DNA of 64,000 nt from Roseibacillus ishigakijimensis (GCF_016595415.1 NZ_JAENIO010000010.1:33268-97267), one strand, 5' to 3'; positions 17,608-26,484 are shown, numbered from the stretch's first letter. A program made the numbers and translations. Notes: generated by a model not told the origin, from the sequence alone.

Positions 17608-18330
17608 ATGCCGCTCTTGCCCGCCGCCGCCTTCGTCCACGGTTCCCCCAGTCACTGGGCGGCCCTCGCCTGCGGTTTCATCTTCTTGCTCGCCGCCATT
17701 CTGACCCACCGTCGCGATCCCGGGCATCCGGCGGCGAAGTCTCTTCTCTGGATTCTCATTCTGGCCAACCTGACCTCCGTCTTTCACACCATGATTTCCC
17801 ACCGGGTGGCTTTTGAGAATCCCAAGCTCGACAACCTCCTCCCCCTGCACCTCTGCGACTGCGCTTCTCTGGTCGCCGCCGCCGCCCTCCTCACCCGCCG
17901 CCCGCTCCTTTGCGAGCTAACCTACTACCTCGGCCTCGGGGGCACGTTACAGGGGCTCATCACCCCCAGTTTGACGCGAGACTTTCCCAACCCGGTCTAT
18001 TTTTCCTTTTTCCAACTCCATCTCGCCGTCGTCCTGGCCGCTCTCTTTCTCCCCCTCGGCCTCGGTTGGCGACCACGGCGACCTTTGTGGAAAACCACCT
18101 TGCGCGTCTTCCTCTGCATCGACCTCTACCTCCTCACGGTTCTCATCATCAATGTCCTCCTCGATACGAATTACGCCTTCCTCATGCGCAAGCCCGAGCA
18201 GGCTTCCCTCTTCGACCATCTCGGTCCCCATCCCTGGTGCCACCTCAGTGTGCAGGGCCTCATCCTGCTCATGCTGGCGGTCCTTTCCCTGCCATTCCTG
18301 AAAAACAAGCCGCTCACTCCTCGCCCTTGA
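17608..18330 (+). CDS. TIGR02206-family integral membrane protein (YwaF-like)
   Basis: A 240-residue polytopic membrane protein with about seven hydrophobic segments. It resembles the TIGR02206/YwaF family, with a conserved LPLHLCDCASLV segment and a DTNYAFLMRKPEQAS loop followed by HPWCHLSVQGLI. No biochemical role is established for the family. An in-frame ATG at 17560 would add a short hydrophilic leader; I prefer 17608. It is divergent from moaA, with 89 bases between starts, and its end overlaps the convergent LprI-like gene by 17 bases. Confidence 0.82.
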   Translation: MPLLPAAAFVHGSPSHWAALACGFIFLLAAILTHRRDPGHPAAKSLLWILILANLTSVFHTMISHRVAFENPKLDNLLPLHLCDCASLVAAAALLTRRPLLCELTYYLGLGGTLQGLITPSLTRDFPNPVYFSFFQLHLAVVLAALFLPLGLGWRPRRPLWKTTLRVFLCIDLYLLTVLIINVLLDTNYAFLMRKPEQASLFDHLGPHPWCHLSVQGLILLMLAVLSLPFLKNKPLTPRP

Positions 18331-18991
18331 GCACCTCCGCTTTTTCCTCTGTGCTCAAAGCCCTCATCCAAAGGTAACGGCCGTCGAAATAGGCCCGGGC
18401 ACCGTGGTGATACCAGGTATTCTCCCCCAGCAGACGGATGCGCGGGGTGCCATCGTCCTGCCAAAGCAGGGTCAACCAAGTGGGCCGTTCGCCTTCCCCA
18501 TTGTCGACTTCGAACCACGCCGTCGAGCCATTGACTTTTAACGCGCCGCTGAGGTAGCCGACATGAAAAGTGGGGCCGCGCACCACACTGAGCCGCATCT
18601 GATACCCCGCCTCCGTCTTCACAATGCCCAACTCGCCACCGTATCCATCGCTGTAAAGTCCCTCGAACTCGGGAGCCTCACCCGCTTGCAACCAAGCCCG
18701 CAACCACTTGATGCGCTCCTTGGTCAGACTGCCCGCCAAGTCATACTCCGCTTCCCGGTTTTTCCCATCCGCAGCCGCCTGCCATTCGCTCAACCCAATG
18801 CGGTAGTCCACCCACTGACGCTGGTCGGCCTGCACCACCGAAAAAAGTGATTCGCTGAGGCCCTCTTTCACCTCTTGGTAGACCCGATTGAGCTCGGCAT
18901 CCGCCTTCTCAAACTCCGCCAGGGCCTTCCCAGCATCAGCCCACAGGAAGGGAGAAAAGACCATCAGAACGAGCGCAAAGAGAATTTTCAT
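18314..18991 (-). CDS. Secreted protein with LprI-like (DUF1311) N-terminal domain
   Basis: A 225-residue exported protein. The signal peptide (MKILFALVLMVFSPFLWA) sets the start at 18991. Residues about 20-95 match the LprI/DUF1311 pattern (ALAEFEKADAELNRVYQEV, then VQADQRQWVDYRIG), a domain known as a lysozyme-inhibitor domain in some bacteria but widespread with unknown roles. The C-terminal 120 residues are beta-rich (GLYSDGYGGELGIVKTE, WYHHGARAYFDGRYLWM) and unassigned. The frame extends upstream beyond the signal peptide without family sequence. Confidence 0.75.
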   Translation of the reverse strand: MKILFALVLMVFSPFLWADAGKALAEFEKADAELNRVYQEVKEGLSESLFSVVQADQRQWVDYRIGLSEWQAAADGKNREAEYDLAGSLTKERIKWLRAWLQAGEAPEFEGLYSDGYGGELGIVKTEAGYQMRLSVVRGPTFHVGYLSGALKVNGSTAWFEVDNGEGERPTWLTLLWQDDGTPRIRLLGENTWYHHGARAYFDGRYLWMRALSTEEKAEVLKGEE

Positions 18992-19144
18992 GGCCTCCCA
19001 ATAGCAGTTCGCAGCCGCCAAGTCCCGCTCCAAACGATCAGCGCCCGGGACGGAACCACCCTGCAGCCCTCCCCTCAGTCCGGCTCTATGCTCGACAAGC
19101 GCGGGTCCATCCTTTACCTCCCTGCCCCTTTCCCTCGCACCACT

Positions 19145-20437
19145 ATGGCATCCGGCTTTCAAACTCTCACAGGCTTCCGCGACTTCGATCCCAACGATTG
19201 CCAACTGCGCAACTACCTCTTCGACCGCTGGCGGCAGGTGGCCACCCGCTATGGCTTCGTGGAATACGAAACCCCGCTCCTCGAACCCACCGAGCTTTAC
19301 CTGAAAAAATCAGGGGGTGAACTTTCCTCGCAACTCTTTCGCTTTGAGGACCAGGGCGGTCGCGACGTCACCCTCCGGCCCGAAGTCACCGCCTCTCTCG
19401 CCCGCCTCGCCGCCGCCAAGCAACGCGACTACCCCAAGCCGCTCAAATGGTTCGAGATCGGCCAGTGCTTCCGCTACGAAAAGCCGCAAAAGGGCCGCAC
19501 CCGCGAGTTCTACCAATTCAACACCGACATTCTGGGTGACGATTCCCCCGCTGCCGATGCCGAACTCATCGCCCTCGCCATCGACACCATGCGCGACCTG
19601 GGTTTCGGCCAAGACGACTTCAAAGTGCGCCTCTCTGACCGCAATGCCTGGTCGAAATTCGCCACCGAGCAGAATCTCAATGACGAGCAGCTGGCCGAAC
19701 TGCTGCAAGTGGTCGACAAACTGGAGCGCGAAAAGCCCGAAGTGACCGCCGCCAAGCTGGCCCCCCTCGGCCTGCAGGCGGAGCAGCTGAGCGCCTTCAT
19801 CGCCGATCCCGCCAACGAGTCCGAAGCCCTGCGCGAAATCCAGGCCAACCTCACCGCCCGCGGGCTGGGCGACTTCATCGAGGTCGACCTCTCCATCGTG
19901 CGCGGACTGGCCTACTACACCGGAGTCGTGTTCGAGATTTTCGACACCAAGAAGTCCCTGCGCGCCGTGGCCGGAGGAGGCCGCTACGACACTCTGGTCG
20001 AGACCCTGACCGATGGCAAAGTGAAGCTCCCCGCGATGGGCTTCGCGATGGGCGATGTCGTCATTGGCCTCTTCGTCAGCGAGAACGCCAATGCCCAGCG
20101 GCAGTTCGAAGCCTGGCGCCAACGCAATGCCAGCTGCGATCTCTACGTGGTCATCGACGACGAAAAAAAGCGCCCCGAAGCCCTCGCCCTCATCCAGGAA
20201 TTGCGCGAGAACGGCTTCCGCATCGACTACCCGCTCAGCAAGACCAAGTTCGACAAACAGCTCAAGGCCGCCACCGCCACCCTCGCGCCCTTCGCCCTCG
20301 TCATTGGTCGTGATTACCCGCAGCTCGTCCTCAAGAATCTCAGTGCCCGATCCCAAGAGGAGATCGCCCCCAACACCAACCTCATCGCCTATCTCAAAAA
20401 CCGCCTCAACGACCCCGAAGGTCCCTTGTTGGCTTAG
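19145..20437 (+). CDS. hisS: Histidine-tRNA ligase
   Basis: A 430-residue class II aminoacyl-tRNA synthetase. Recognisable parts are the histidyl-adenylate contact region RGLAYYTGVVFEIFDT, motif 2 region GRTREFYQFNTDILG, the GGRYDTLVETL loop and the C-terminal anticodon-binding domain (VVIDDEKKRPEALALIQELRENGFRIDY, split here for description). The ATG at 19145 gives MASGFQTLTGFRDF, typical of the family; an in-frame ATG at 19088 would add 19 residues. It is followed by a GxxExxY element and then aspS. hisS-aspS adjacency is common, and here the pair is split by the insertion. Confidence 0.95.
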   Translation: MASGFQTLTGFRDFDPNDCQLRNYLFDRWRQVATRYGFVEYETPLLEPTELYLKKSGGELSSQLFRFEDQGGRDVTLRPEVTASLARLAAAKQRDYPKPLKWFEIGQCFRYEKPQKGRTREFYQFNTDILGDDSPAADAELIALAIDTMRDLGFGQDDFKVRLSDRNAWSKFATEQNLNDEQLAELLQVVDKLEREKPEVTAAKLAPLGLQAEQLSAFIADPANESEALREIQANLTARGLGDFIEVDLSIVRGLAYYTGVVFEIFDTKKSLRAVAGGGRYDTLVETLTDGKVKLPAMGFAMGDVVIGLFVSENANAQRQFEAWRQRNASCDLYVVIDDEKKRPEALALIQELRENGFRIDYPLSKTKFDKQLKAATATLAPFALVIGRDYPQLVLKNLSARSQEEIAPNTNLIAYLKNRLNDPEGPLLA

Positions 20438-20443
20438 TTTTTC

Positions 20444-20986
20444 GTCGCAGAGACACCAAGACGCGGAGAATCGCAGAGTCTAATTTGACTATTCTATCAA
20501 TGGATTTGAACAAGTTGTCAGAACTCGTGATTGGCGCAGCGATCGAGGTGCACCGGATCCTCGGACCGGGTTTATTGGAGCAGAGTTACGAAAAAGCTCT
20601 TATCTACGAACTTGAACTCCGCAATCTCACTTGTGACTCCCAAATCACCCTCCCCATTGCCTACAAAGAACTCTCAATTCCAGATGCCTATCGCATCGAC
20701 CTCCTTGTAGAGAGACGCTTGCTCATCGAAATCAAAGCCGTCGAGAATATTTTACCCGTCCACAAAGCCCAACTCCTGACCTACCTGCGCCACACGCAAA
20801 AAGAGCTCGGTCTTCTCATCAATTTCAATAGTTCACTCCTCAAAAACGGTCTCACCCGCATTGTTAACTCTCCAAAATAAACTCTTTCCAAAACCCTGAG
20901 AAACTCTGAGCCTCCGCCTCACCACCAAAAACCCTAGACTCATCCAAGAACCTCTGCGCTCCTCCGCGTCTCAGTGTCTCTGCGAC
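20444..20986. mobile_element. GxxExxY unit bounded by 35-bp inverted repeats
   Basis: A 543-bp unit between hisS and aspS. The left end at 20444-20478 (GTCGCAGAGACACC...) and the right end at 20952-20986 (...GTGTCTCTGCGAC) are inverted repeats that agree at 31 of 35 positions. The only gene inside is the GxxExxY protein. The unit starts six bases after the hisS stop and ends 21 bases before the aspS start, so it sits in what would otherwise be a short intergenic gap. The repeat arms contain the CGCAGAGAC/GTCTCTGCG motif I associate with GxxExxY genes in other environmental bacteria (recollection). I see no clear target-site duplication and no transposase. Confidence 0.8.
20500..20880 (+). CDS. 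GxxExxY protein (PD-(D/E)XK nuclease-fold)
   Basis: A 126-residue member of the GxxExxY family (PF13366). The namesake motif is GLLEQSY inside GPGLLEQSYEKAL. A PD-(D/E)XK-like nuclease core is visible downstream, with D in YRIDLLVE and E-x-K in LIEIKAVE. The C-terminal YLRHTQKELGLLINFNSSLLKNG is also standard. The biological role is unknown. The ATG at 20500 fits the family; a TTG at 20485 is possible. The gene lies inside a unit with long inverted repeats. Confidence 0.93.
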   Translation: MDLNKLSELVIGAAIEVHRILGPGLLEQSYEKALIYELELRNLTCDSQITLPIAYKELSIPDAYRIDLLVERRLLIEIKAVENILPVHKAQLLTYLRHTQKELGLLINFNSSLLKNGLTRIVNSPK

Positions 20987-21007
20987 AATTATTCCAACCC
21001 TTTTCCC

Positions 21008-22807
21008 ATGAGAACTCATCACTGCTCACAACTCCGCTCCGCCGATATCGGCGAAACCGTCACCCTCATCGGCTGGGTGAAGTCTGCCCGTGACCACGGC
21101 GGCGTCATCTTCATCGACCTCCGCGACCGCGAGGGCCTCACCCAAGTCGTCTTCCACCCGGAAGTCTCCGCCGAGATGGCCAAGCTCTCCCACACCCTCC
21201 GCGATGAAGACGTGGTGCAGATCGTGGGCAAGGTGGAAGCCCGTCCCGAAATCGATGGCAAGTCCACCGCCAATGCCGACCTGCCCACCGGCGACATCGA
21301 GGTCTCGGCCACCGAGCTGAAAATCGTCAACAAAGCTGCGGTCCTCCCTTTCCAACTGGACAAGGAACTCTCCAACGAGGACTTGCGTATGAAGTATCGC
21401 TACCTCGACCTGCGCCGCGAACGCATGAACCGCAACATGCGCCTGCGCCACCGCGTGACCAAGGCTACTCGCGACTACCTCGACGAAGGCGGCTTCCTCG
21501 AAGTGGAGACCCCCATTCTCTCCAAGTCCACTCCCGAAGGCGCGCGCGACTTCCTGGTGCCCTCCCGCATGCACCCCAAGGCCTTCTACGCCTTGCCCCA
21601 GGCCCCCCAGCAATACAAGCAGCTCCTCATGGTCGGAGGCATCGAGAAGTATTTCCAGATCGCCCGTTGCTTCCGCGATGAAGACCTGCGTGCCGACCGC
21701 CAGCCGGAGTTCACCCAAATCGATATCGAGACCTCCTTTGTCACTCAGGACGACATCATCGCCCTCGTGGAAGGCTTGCTCGGTCGCATCTTCAAGGAAT
21801 CCCTCGAAGTCGAGATTCCCGCGAACTTCGAGCGTCTCACCTACCGCGAGGCCATGAACACCTATGGTTCGGACAAGCCCGACCGCCGCATTGGCATGGA
21901 GATCGTGGACGTCACCGAGGACCTCAAGGACTGCGAATTCCGCGTCTTCTCCGGCGCGGTGGCCAAGGGCGGAGTGGTCAAGGCCATCAACGCCAAGGGC
22001 TTCGCCGACGCCACCACCGGGCAGATCGAACGCCTCACCCAAACCGCTATCGAGGCCGGGGCAAAGGGACTCGCCTACATCCAAGCCCGCGACGTGGACC
22101 GCAAGACCTGGCGCTCGCCCTTCGTCAAACGCATGACCGAAGAAGAGGTGGAGGCCCTGCGCAGCAAACTCAACATTGAGCCCGGCGATCTCATCCTCTT
22201 TGCCGCCGACAAATGGGAGCCCGCCTGCGAAGTGCTCGGCCGCATGCGTCTGGAAGTGGCCAACCTGCGCAATCTCTTGGAAGGCAACAAGGAGCTCGAC
22301 TTCCTGTGGGTCACCGAATTCCCCCTCCTCGGCTACGACGAAGAGGAAGGCAAATGGAACGCCGTCCACCACCCCTTCACCCGCCCCATCCCCGAGCACG
22401 AAGAAGCGCTCAAGAAGGGCGAACTCGGCGACGGCCTCCTGGCCCAAGCCTACGACGTGGTCCTCAATGGCTACGAACTGGGCGGCGGCTCCATCCGGAT
22501 TCACGAACAAGACCTGCAATCGGCCATGTTCGACGCCCTCGGCGTGACCGCAGAGGAGAAGGAAACGATGTTTGCCCACATCCTGGAGGCCTTCACCTTC
22601 GGCGCCCCTCCCCACGGCGGGGTGGCCCTCGGCCTTGACCGCATTGCCATGCTGGTGGCGGGAGAGAGTTCCATCCGCGAGGTCATTGCCTTCCCGAAAA
22701 ACAACAAGGCCAGCGACCTGATGACCGACAGCCCGGCGGAAGTGGACTTCAAGCAACTGCGCGAACTCCGCATCAAGTCCACCGTGGTGGACAAGCCCGC
22801 CGAGTAA
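21008..22807 (+). CDS. aspS: Aspartate-tRNA ligase, bacterial type
   Basis: A 599-residue class IIb synthetase of full bacterial length. It has an N-terminal OB-fold anticodon-binding domain (IGWVKSARDHGGVIFIDLRDREGLTQVVFHPE, described in part), the PQAPQQYKQLLMV and RCFRDEDLRADRQPEFTQ catalytic motifs, a GAD insertion domain around residues 290-410 and motif 3 (GGVALGLDRIAML). Bacterial AspRS can be discriminating or may also charge tRNA-Asn; I did not assign which from these residues. A terminator follows directly. Confidence 0.97.
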   Translation: MRTHHCSQLRSADIGETVTLIGWVKSARDHGGVIFIDLRDREGLTQVVFHPEVSAEMAKLSHTLRDEDVVQIVGKVEARPEIDGKSTANADLPTGDIEVSATELKIVNKAAVLPFQLDKELSNEDLRMKYRYLDLRRERMNRNMRLRHRVTKATRDYLDEGGFLEVETPILSKSTPEGARDFLVPSRMHPKAFYALPQAPQQYKQLLMVGGIEKYFQIARCFRDEDLRADRQPEFTQIDIETSFVTQDDIIALVEGLLGRIFKESLEVEIPANFERLTYREAMNTYGSDKPDRRIGMEIVDVTEDLKDCEFRVFSGAVAKGGVVKAINAKGFADATTGQIERLTQTAIEAGAKGLAYIQARDVDRKTWRSPFVKRMTEEEVEALRSKLNIEPGDLILFAADKWEPACEVLGRMRLEVANLRNLLEGNKELDFLWVTEFPLLGYDEEEGKWNAVHHPFTRPIPEHEEALKKGELGDGLLAQAYDVVLNGYELGGGSIRIHEQDLQSAMFDALGVTAEEKETMFAHILEAFTFGAPPHGGVALGLDRIAMLVAGESSIREVIAFPKNNKASDLMTDSPAEVDFKQLRELRIKSTVVDKPAE

Positions 22808-22840
22808 GCGACCGGCTCTCCAGAAAACCACTTTTACAAA

Positions 22841-22875
22841 AAGGGTGTCTGCCTCATCGGCGGACACCCTTTTTT
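22841..22875 (+). terminator. Rho-independent terminator after aspS
   Basis: A perfect 9-bp stem (AAGGGTGTC with GACACCCTT) and a T run lie 33 bases after the aspS stop. Confidence 0.92.
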
Positions 22876-23200
22876 CCTATTCAGCGACTCTGGAGAGAAC
22901 GTCTCATCTGAGCGTTCTTAGCAACAGTCTCCCCCACTGCCCACGTCACAAGGAACCCCGTTGCAACAAAGTTTTCGCCAGTGAAAAGACCCCCTCCTTT
23001 CCAATCAAGATCGCAATCTCTCCCCAAAGCGCCGATCGAAATACGTCAGGCGAGAGCTCGGAGCCATCAAAAGGAGCATACCGACACCTTCCTCGTTTTG
23101 CGGCAGAATTAGTCCTTCCCTAAACTTTATTCTTGCGCCCCAAGAACCACTTCACTCCTATCGGAGCACCGTTGCAGTAATCGACCCTGTCCCACTAAAA
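22876..23200. other. Gene-free spacer after aspS
   Basis: About 325 bases with lower GC content than the neighbouring genes. Short open frames here overlap the aspS terminator or lack any protein-like pattern. No clear promoter, repeat or RNA gene was seen. Confidence 0.5.
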
Positions 23201-23581
23201 ATGAGCCTCATCGACAAAGGATACCTTGCATCATACACTCTATTTTTCACATTCTGCGGGATGTCTATCTTGGACATGCGGGATAACACGGAACTCTCGA
23301 ACCTTGGCACAACAAATACAGCTCCTGAGAATCTTCGAAGGTCAGCGGAAAGTCTTAGACTTGGACTTGCCGTTGAGATCGGTTCGCAGACAGCCGGGCA
23401 GGTTTCGTCCTCAGAATCTTGGGCTGATTTAGAGGATAAGTTGTCATCCTATTCTCAGCGCCTTGAATTACTAGAGGATCAGAAACGCAAACGGGACATG
23501 CTCATCATGTGGCTTTATCTCGCCTCAGCGATTTCAATGACCTTCTTCACGTTTTTCCAGTGCGGAAAGAGACACAAATAA
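23201..23581 (+). CDS. Small hypothetical protein with two membrane segments
   Basis: A 126-residue protein with hydrophobic stretches near both ends (YLASYTLFFTFCGMSIL at about 8-24 and MLIMWLYLASAISMTFFTFF at about 99-118). A polar, probably helical middle part includes a coiled-coil-like region (DLEDKLSSYSQRLELLEDQKRKRD). The codon use is noticeably more AT-rich than in flanking genes, suggesting recent acquisition. No family recognised. It converges on rtcR with 90 bases between stops. Confidence 0.5.
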   Translation: MSLIDKGYLASYTLFFTFCGMSILDMRDNTELSNLGTTNTAPENLRRSAESLRLGLAVEIGSQTAGQVSSSESWADLEDKLSSYSQRLELLEDQKRKRDMLIMWLYLASAISMTFFTFFQCGKRHK

Positions 23582-23671
23582 TCAAACCTTGTTTTCAGGA
23601 CAGCCAAGAAAGAATCGGTCAAATAATGGGTTTTCCCCTACCCAAGCAGCTCTTCTCGCCCAGATAGATAA

Positions 23672-25279
23672 TCACTTCTCCCGCACTGGCCAGGAGAGCC
23701 CCCATTTGGCGAGATACTTTTTCAGCCGATCGCAATCATTGGGTTTGGCCCGCCTCAGGCGCGAGACGGCGAAAAGCTCCCGTCCAGCGGCCGAGAGGCT
23801 GGGTGAGCGCTGGCAAACGGCGATCACGTGAGCCAATTGCACCCGGTCAAAAGGGTCGATCTCGGCCAATTGCGCTGCCGGGAAATAGTGGGTCAAGTCC
23901 ACTCCCAAAGCGGCGGCGTTCTCTCCCGGCCGATGCCAGCTCGCCCGCAGACGGGCGATTTCCTCCTCCACTTCTTCCACCCGAATCCGCCCCCGGGGTG
24001 CCAGGGTGGACATGCGGGTGAGCGCGGCATTGAGGTCCCGGAAGTTTCCCCGCCAGGGGGTGTCGGGCGACTCCGCGAAACGCAGAAAAGCCTCGCGCGC
24101 TTCTTTGTTGAAACTGACGCGCCGCCCTTCCTGCTCACTCAAGCGTGCGAGCTCGAAATCGAGATTGGGGGCTAGGTCTTCCCGTCGTTCCGCCAGAGCC
24201 GGGAGGGCAAAGGTCCAAAGCTGGATGCGGGCCAGCAAATCCTCGCGAAACCGCCCCTCCGCCACCGCCCGGCCGAGGTCGCGATTGGTCCCCGCGATGA
24301 GCTGGAAATCGCTCCTCACCGGCGCATCGGCCCCCACGGGCAGAAAGGTCTTTTCCTCCAACGCCCGCAGCAGCATGGCCTGCTCGTCGCGACCGAGTTC
24401 GCCAATTTCATCCAAAAAGAGCATGCCCCCATCAGCCGTGCGGAGGAGGCCGGGGCGATGGCTCTGCGCGCCCGTGAAGGCTCCCTTGCGATGCCCAAAG
24501 AGGGTGGAAGCAGCGGTATCTCCGCCCAAAGTGGCGCAATTGACCTCCACAAAGTCACCCGCCAGATTGGCCCGACTACGACGCAACTCGTAAATGCGGC
24601 GCGCGAGGTGACTCTTCCCCGCTCCCGTTGGGCCGGTGAGCAAGACCGGGGCCCGCGAGCGCAGGGCCACTTGCTCAATGCGGGCGATGAGGCGGTTGAA
24701 GCCTTCATTGCGGGTGGCAATGCCGCTTTTGAGAAAATCGGTGCTCGCAATCTGCTCTTTCGCAAAGCGGCTGGTCAACTCGTCGTAACGCGAGAGGTCG
24801 AGATCAATGAAGGAGTAACGCCCCACCCGCGGCTGCCCCCGCCGGGCTTTGCCAAAGGGAGGCGCGGTCTGCACCAGGCGCCCCGGCAGATAACCCGCCT
24901 CATTGAGCAAAAAGAGAGAAATCTGCGCCACGTGGGTGCCGGTGGTAATGTGAATGAGATGGTCGTCCCCGGAGTGAAAATCCTGCCCACGGGCCCAGTC
25001 GAAAAGCGCCCCATAGACGTTGGCGAGGTCCCAGGCATCGCGCCCGAAGGCAATCTCCTCCACCCGCACCTCGGTCTCGGGCGAGACCAGGGCGATGTCG
25101 GCCGCCACCTGATCGGCCAAGTCGCGGTGACCAGCCTCGGTGAGCAAGTGATAACGGTCGAGCAAGAGATCCTCGTGCTGAAAGAGCGACACTGTCGGCC
25201 GCCAGCCTTCCCATCGCCCCGGGCTATTCCCGCGATCCAAGCGCGAGCCCAGCAAGCCCATTCCCACCGTCTTTTTCAC
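23672..25279 (-). CDS. rtcR: RtcR, sigma-54-dependent activator of the RNA-repair genes
   Basis: A 535-residue activator. Residues 1-180 are the RtcR N-terminal CARF-like ligand domain (KKTVGMGLLGSRLDRG, ITTGTHVAQISLFLL), which is thought to sense RNA ends. Residues about 190-420 form the sigma-54 AAA+ domain with Walker A GPTGAGKS at 216-223, the sigma-54 contact loop GAFTGA at 266-271 and Walker B MLFLDEIGE at 286-294. The C terminus has a helix-turn-helix region. The start is GTG at 25279, giving the family-like N terminus. It is divergent from the dienelactone-hydrolase-like gene; its targets rtcB and rtcA lie beyond that gene and carry a matching sigma-54 promoter. Confidence 0.95.
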   Translation of the reverse strand: MKKTVGMGLLGSRLDRGNSPGRWEGWRPTVSLFQHEDLLLDRYHLLTEAGHRDLADQVAADIALVSPETEVRVEEIAFGRDAWDLANVYGALFDWARGQDFHSGDDHLIHITTGTHVAQISLFLLNEAGYLPGRLVQTAPPFGKARRGQPRVGRYSFIDLDLSRYDELTSRFAKEQIASTDFLKSGIATRNEGFNRLIARIEQVALRSRAPVLLTGPTGAGKSHLARRIYELRRSRANLAGDFVEVNCATLGGDTAASTLFGHRKGAFTGAQSHRPGLLRTADGGMLFLDEIGELGRDEQAMLLRALEEKTFLPVGADAPVRSDFQLIAGTNRDLGRAVAEGRFREDLLARIQLWTFALPALAERREDLAPNLDFELARLSEQEGRRVSFNKEAREAFLRFAESPDTPWRGNFRDLNAALTRMSTLAPRGRIRVEEVEEEIARLRASWHRPGENAAALGVDLTHYFPAAQLAEIDPFDRVQLAHVIAVCQRSPSLSAAGRELFAVSRLRRAKPNDCDRLKKYLAKWGLSWPVREK

Positions 25280-25287
25280 CGCCGCAG

Positions 25288-25519
25288 GCTAGCAGTCTGT
25301 TGAAATAGGAGGGAATGAAAAACAGCGAGCCATTTTGTGGTCAGGCCAGGCGAAAGGAGGAAGCGGGGTGTGCCCCGCGACCGACGAGCAACGCCGCCTG
25401 ACCACAAAAGGGCCGCCGCTCGTCAGAGGCCCCTTCTTCCTCTCCTCAACGGAGCCGCAGAATCTCCCTCCCTCACACAAGGGATTTTTCGTTTCCTCGT
25501 TTTTCAACAGGCTGCCAGC
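25288..25519. mobile_element. MITE-like palindromic element upstream of rtcR
   Basis: A 232-bp non-coding unit with terminal inverted repeats at 25288-25308 (GCTAGCAGTCTGTTGAAA...) and 25499-25519 (...TTTTCAACAGGCTGCCAGC), agreeing at about 17 of 21 positions. An internal pair of perfect 14-bp inverted repeats lies at 25333-25346 and 25396-25409 (TTTTGTGGTCAGGC and its complement), and a further GC-rich palindrome lies at about 25410-25434. CTGTTGAAAA-type ends are typical of some IS families and their non-autonomous derivatives. No transposase is present. The left end is only nine bases from the rtcR start codon, so it likely sits in or replaces the rtcR leader. Confidence 0.7.
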
Positions 25520-25605
25520 ACTCGCCAGAAAGCAAGCCCACTCTTTTCCTCGCGAGTCTCCATTCTCCCCTTGCGGGATGGCAGGAAGACCCTATTTTGG
25601 CGGAG

Positions 25606-26388
25606 ATGATGAAAATCGTGTTCCCCTTGCTCTCCAGTCTCCTTCTGGCCCCCACCAGCTGGGCCGAGTTGGTCAAAAAGACCATCAGCTACCACGACGG
25701 CGACACCCAATTTGATGGCGTCCTCGTTTTCGATGATTCCCTCAAGGATCCTGCACCCGCGATCCTGATGGTTCCCAATTGGATGGGGGTCACCGAAGCC
25801 TCCATTGAAAAAGCAGGTCAAGTGGCCGGCCAGGACCGCGTGGTCTTCGTGGCGGACATGTATGGTGCCGGAGTGCGCCCACAAAATGCCCAGGAAGCCG
25901 GACAACAAGCGGGCAAAGTGCGCGCCGACCGCGACCTCATGCGCCGACGGGCCAATCTGGCCTTGGAAACTCTTTTGGCCCAGAAAGCGCCGCTCGACAA
26001 ATCCCGCACCGCTGCCATCGGCTTTTGTTTCGGCGGCGGCACCGTGCTGGAACTGGGCCGCAGTGGCGCCGACCTTGATGCTATCGTCTCCTTCCATGGC
26101 GATCTCGTTTCCCCTACCCTCGAACGCGATGCCGACAAGATGAAAGGCTCGGTTCTCGTCCTGCACGGAGCTGCTGACCCCTTCGTGCCCCAGGAAGACG
26201 TGACCGCCTTCGAGCAAGCCATGCTCACCACTGAGGTTGATTGGCAACTGGTTCAGTTCAGCAACACCGTCCACTCTTTCACCGACCCCGAGGCCAAGAT
26301 GGAGGGCAAAGCAGAATACAATGAGACCACGGCCAAGCGCGCCTTCCGCTACATGGACGATCTTTTTGCCTCCATTTTCGAGAAATAG
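25606..26388 (+). CDS. Secreted dienelactone hydrolase family protein
   Basis: A 260-residue alpha/beta hydrolase with an export signal (MKIVFPLLSSLLLAPTSWA). The dienelactone-hydrolase catalytic triad is visible: Cys in IGFCFGGG, Asp in HGAADPFVP and His in NTVHSFTDP. Exported members of this family are common but have uncharacterised ester or lactone substrates. The two consecutive ATG codons at 25606 and 25609 are equivalent choices. It is placed between rtcR and rtcB but has its own terminator, so a role in RNA repair is not implied. Confidence 0.9.
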   Translation: MMKIVFPLLSSLLLAPTSWAELVKKTISYHDGDTQFDGVLVFDDSLKDPAPAILMVPNWMGVTEASIEKAGQVAGQDRVVFVADMYGAGVRPQNAQEAGQQAGKVRADRDLMRRRANLALETLLAQKAPLDKSRTAAIGFCFGGGTVLELGRSGADLDAIVSFHGDLVSPTLERDADKMKGSVLVLHGAADPFVPQEDVTAFEQAMLTTEVDWQLVQFSNTVHSFTDPEAKMEGKAEYNETTAKRAFRYMDDLFASIFEK

Positions 26389-26415
26389 ACCCACTCTGAA
26401 CCTTCTTTTTTCTCA

Positions 26416-26451
26416 AAAAGCGCTCTCCTCACCGGCGAGCGCTTTTTTTTT
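26416..26451 (+). terminator. Rho-independent terminator after the dienelactone-hydrolase-like gene
   Basis: A perfect 10-bp stem (AAAAGCGCTC with GAGCGCTTTT) runs into a long T tract, starting 27 bases after the stop. Confidence 0.93.
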
Positions 26452-26484
26452 CGCGAAAAGAACGTCTTACTGGATAAAAAACTC

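Noticed and set aside
20881..21007. CRISPR-like repeats near aspS
   Set aside because: The repeated CTCTGCG/CTCCGCG words form one terminal inverted repeat pair, not regularly spaced direct repeats with spacers.
21026..22867. A 613-codon open frame antisense to aspS
   Set aside because: It is histidine/glycine-rich shadow coding, starts beyond the aspS terminator, and aspS itself is unambiguous.
22845..23123. A 92-codon frame after aspS
   Set aside because: It begins inside the aspS terminator hairpin and has no recognisable pattern.
25606..26388. The dienelactone-hydrolase-like gene as part of the RNA-repair operon
   Set aside because: It has a signal peptide, a strong terminator of its own, and lies upstream of the sigma-54 promoter.
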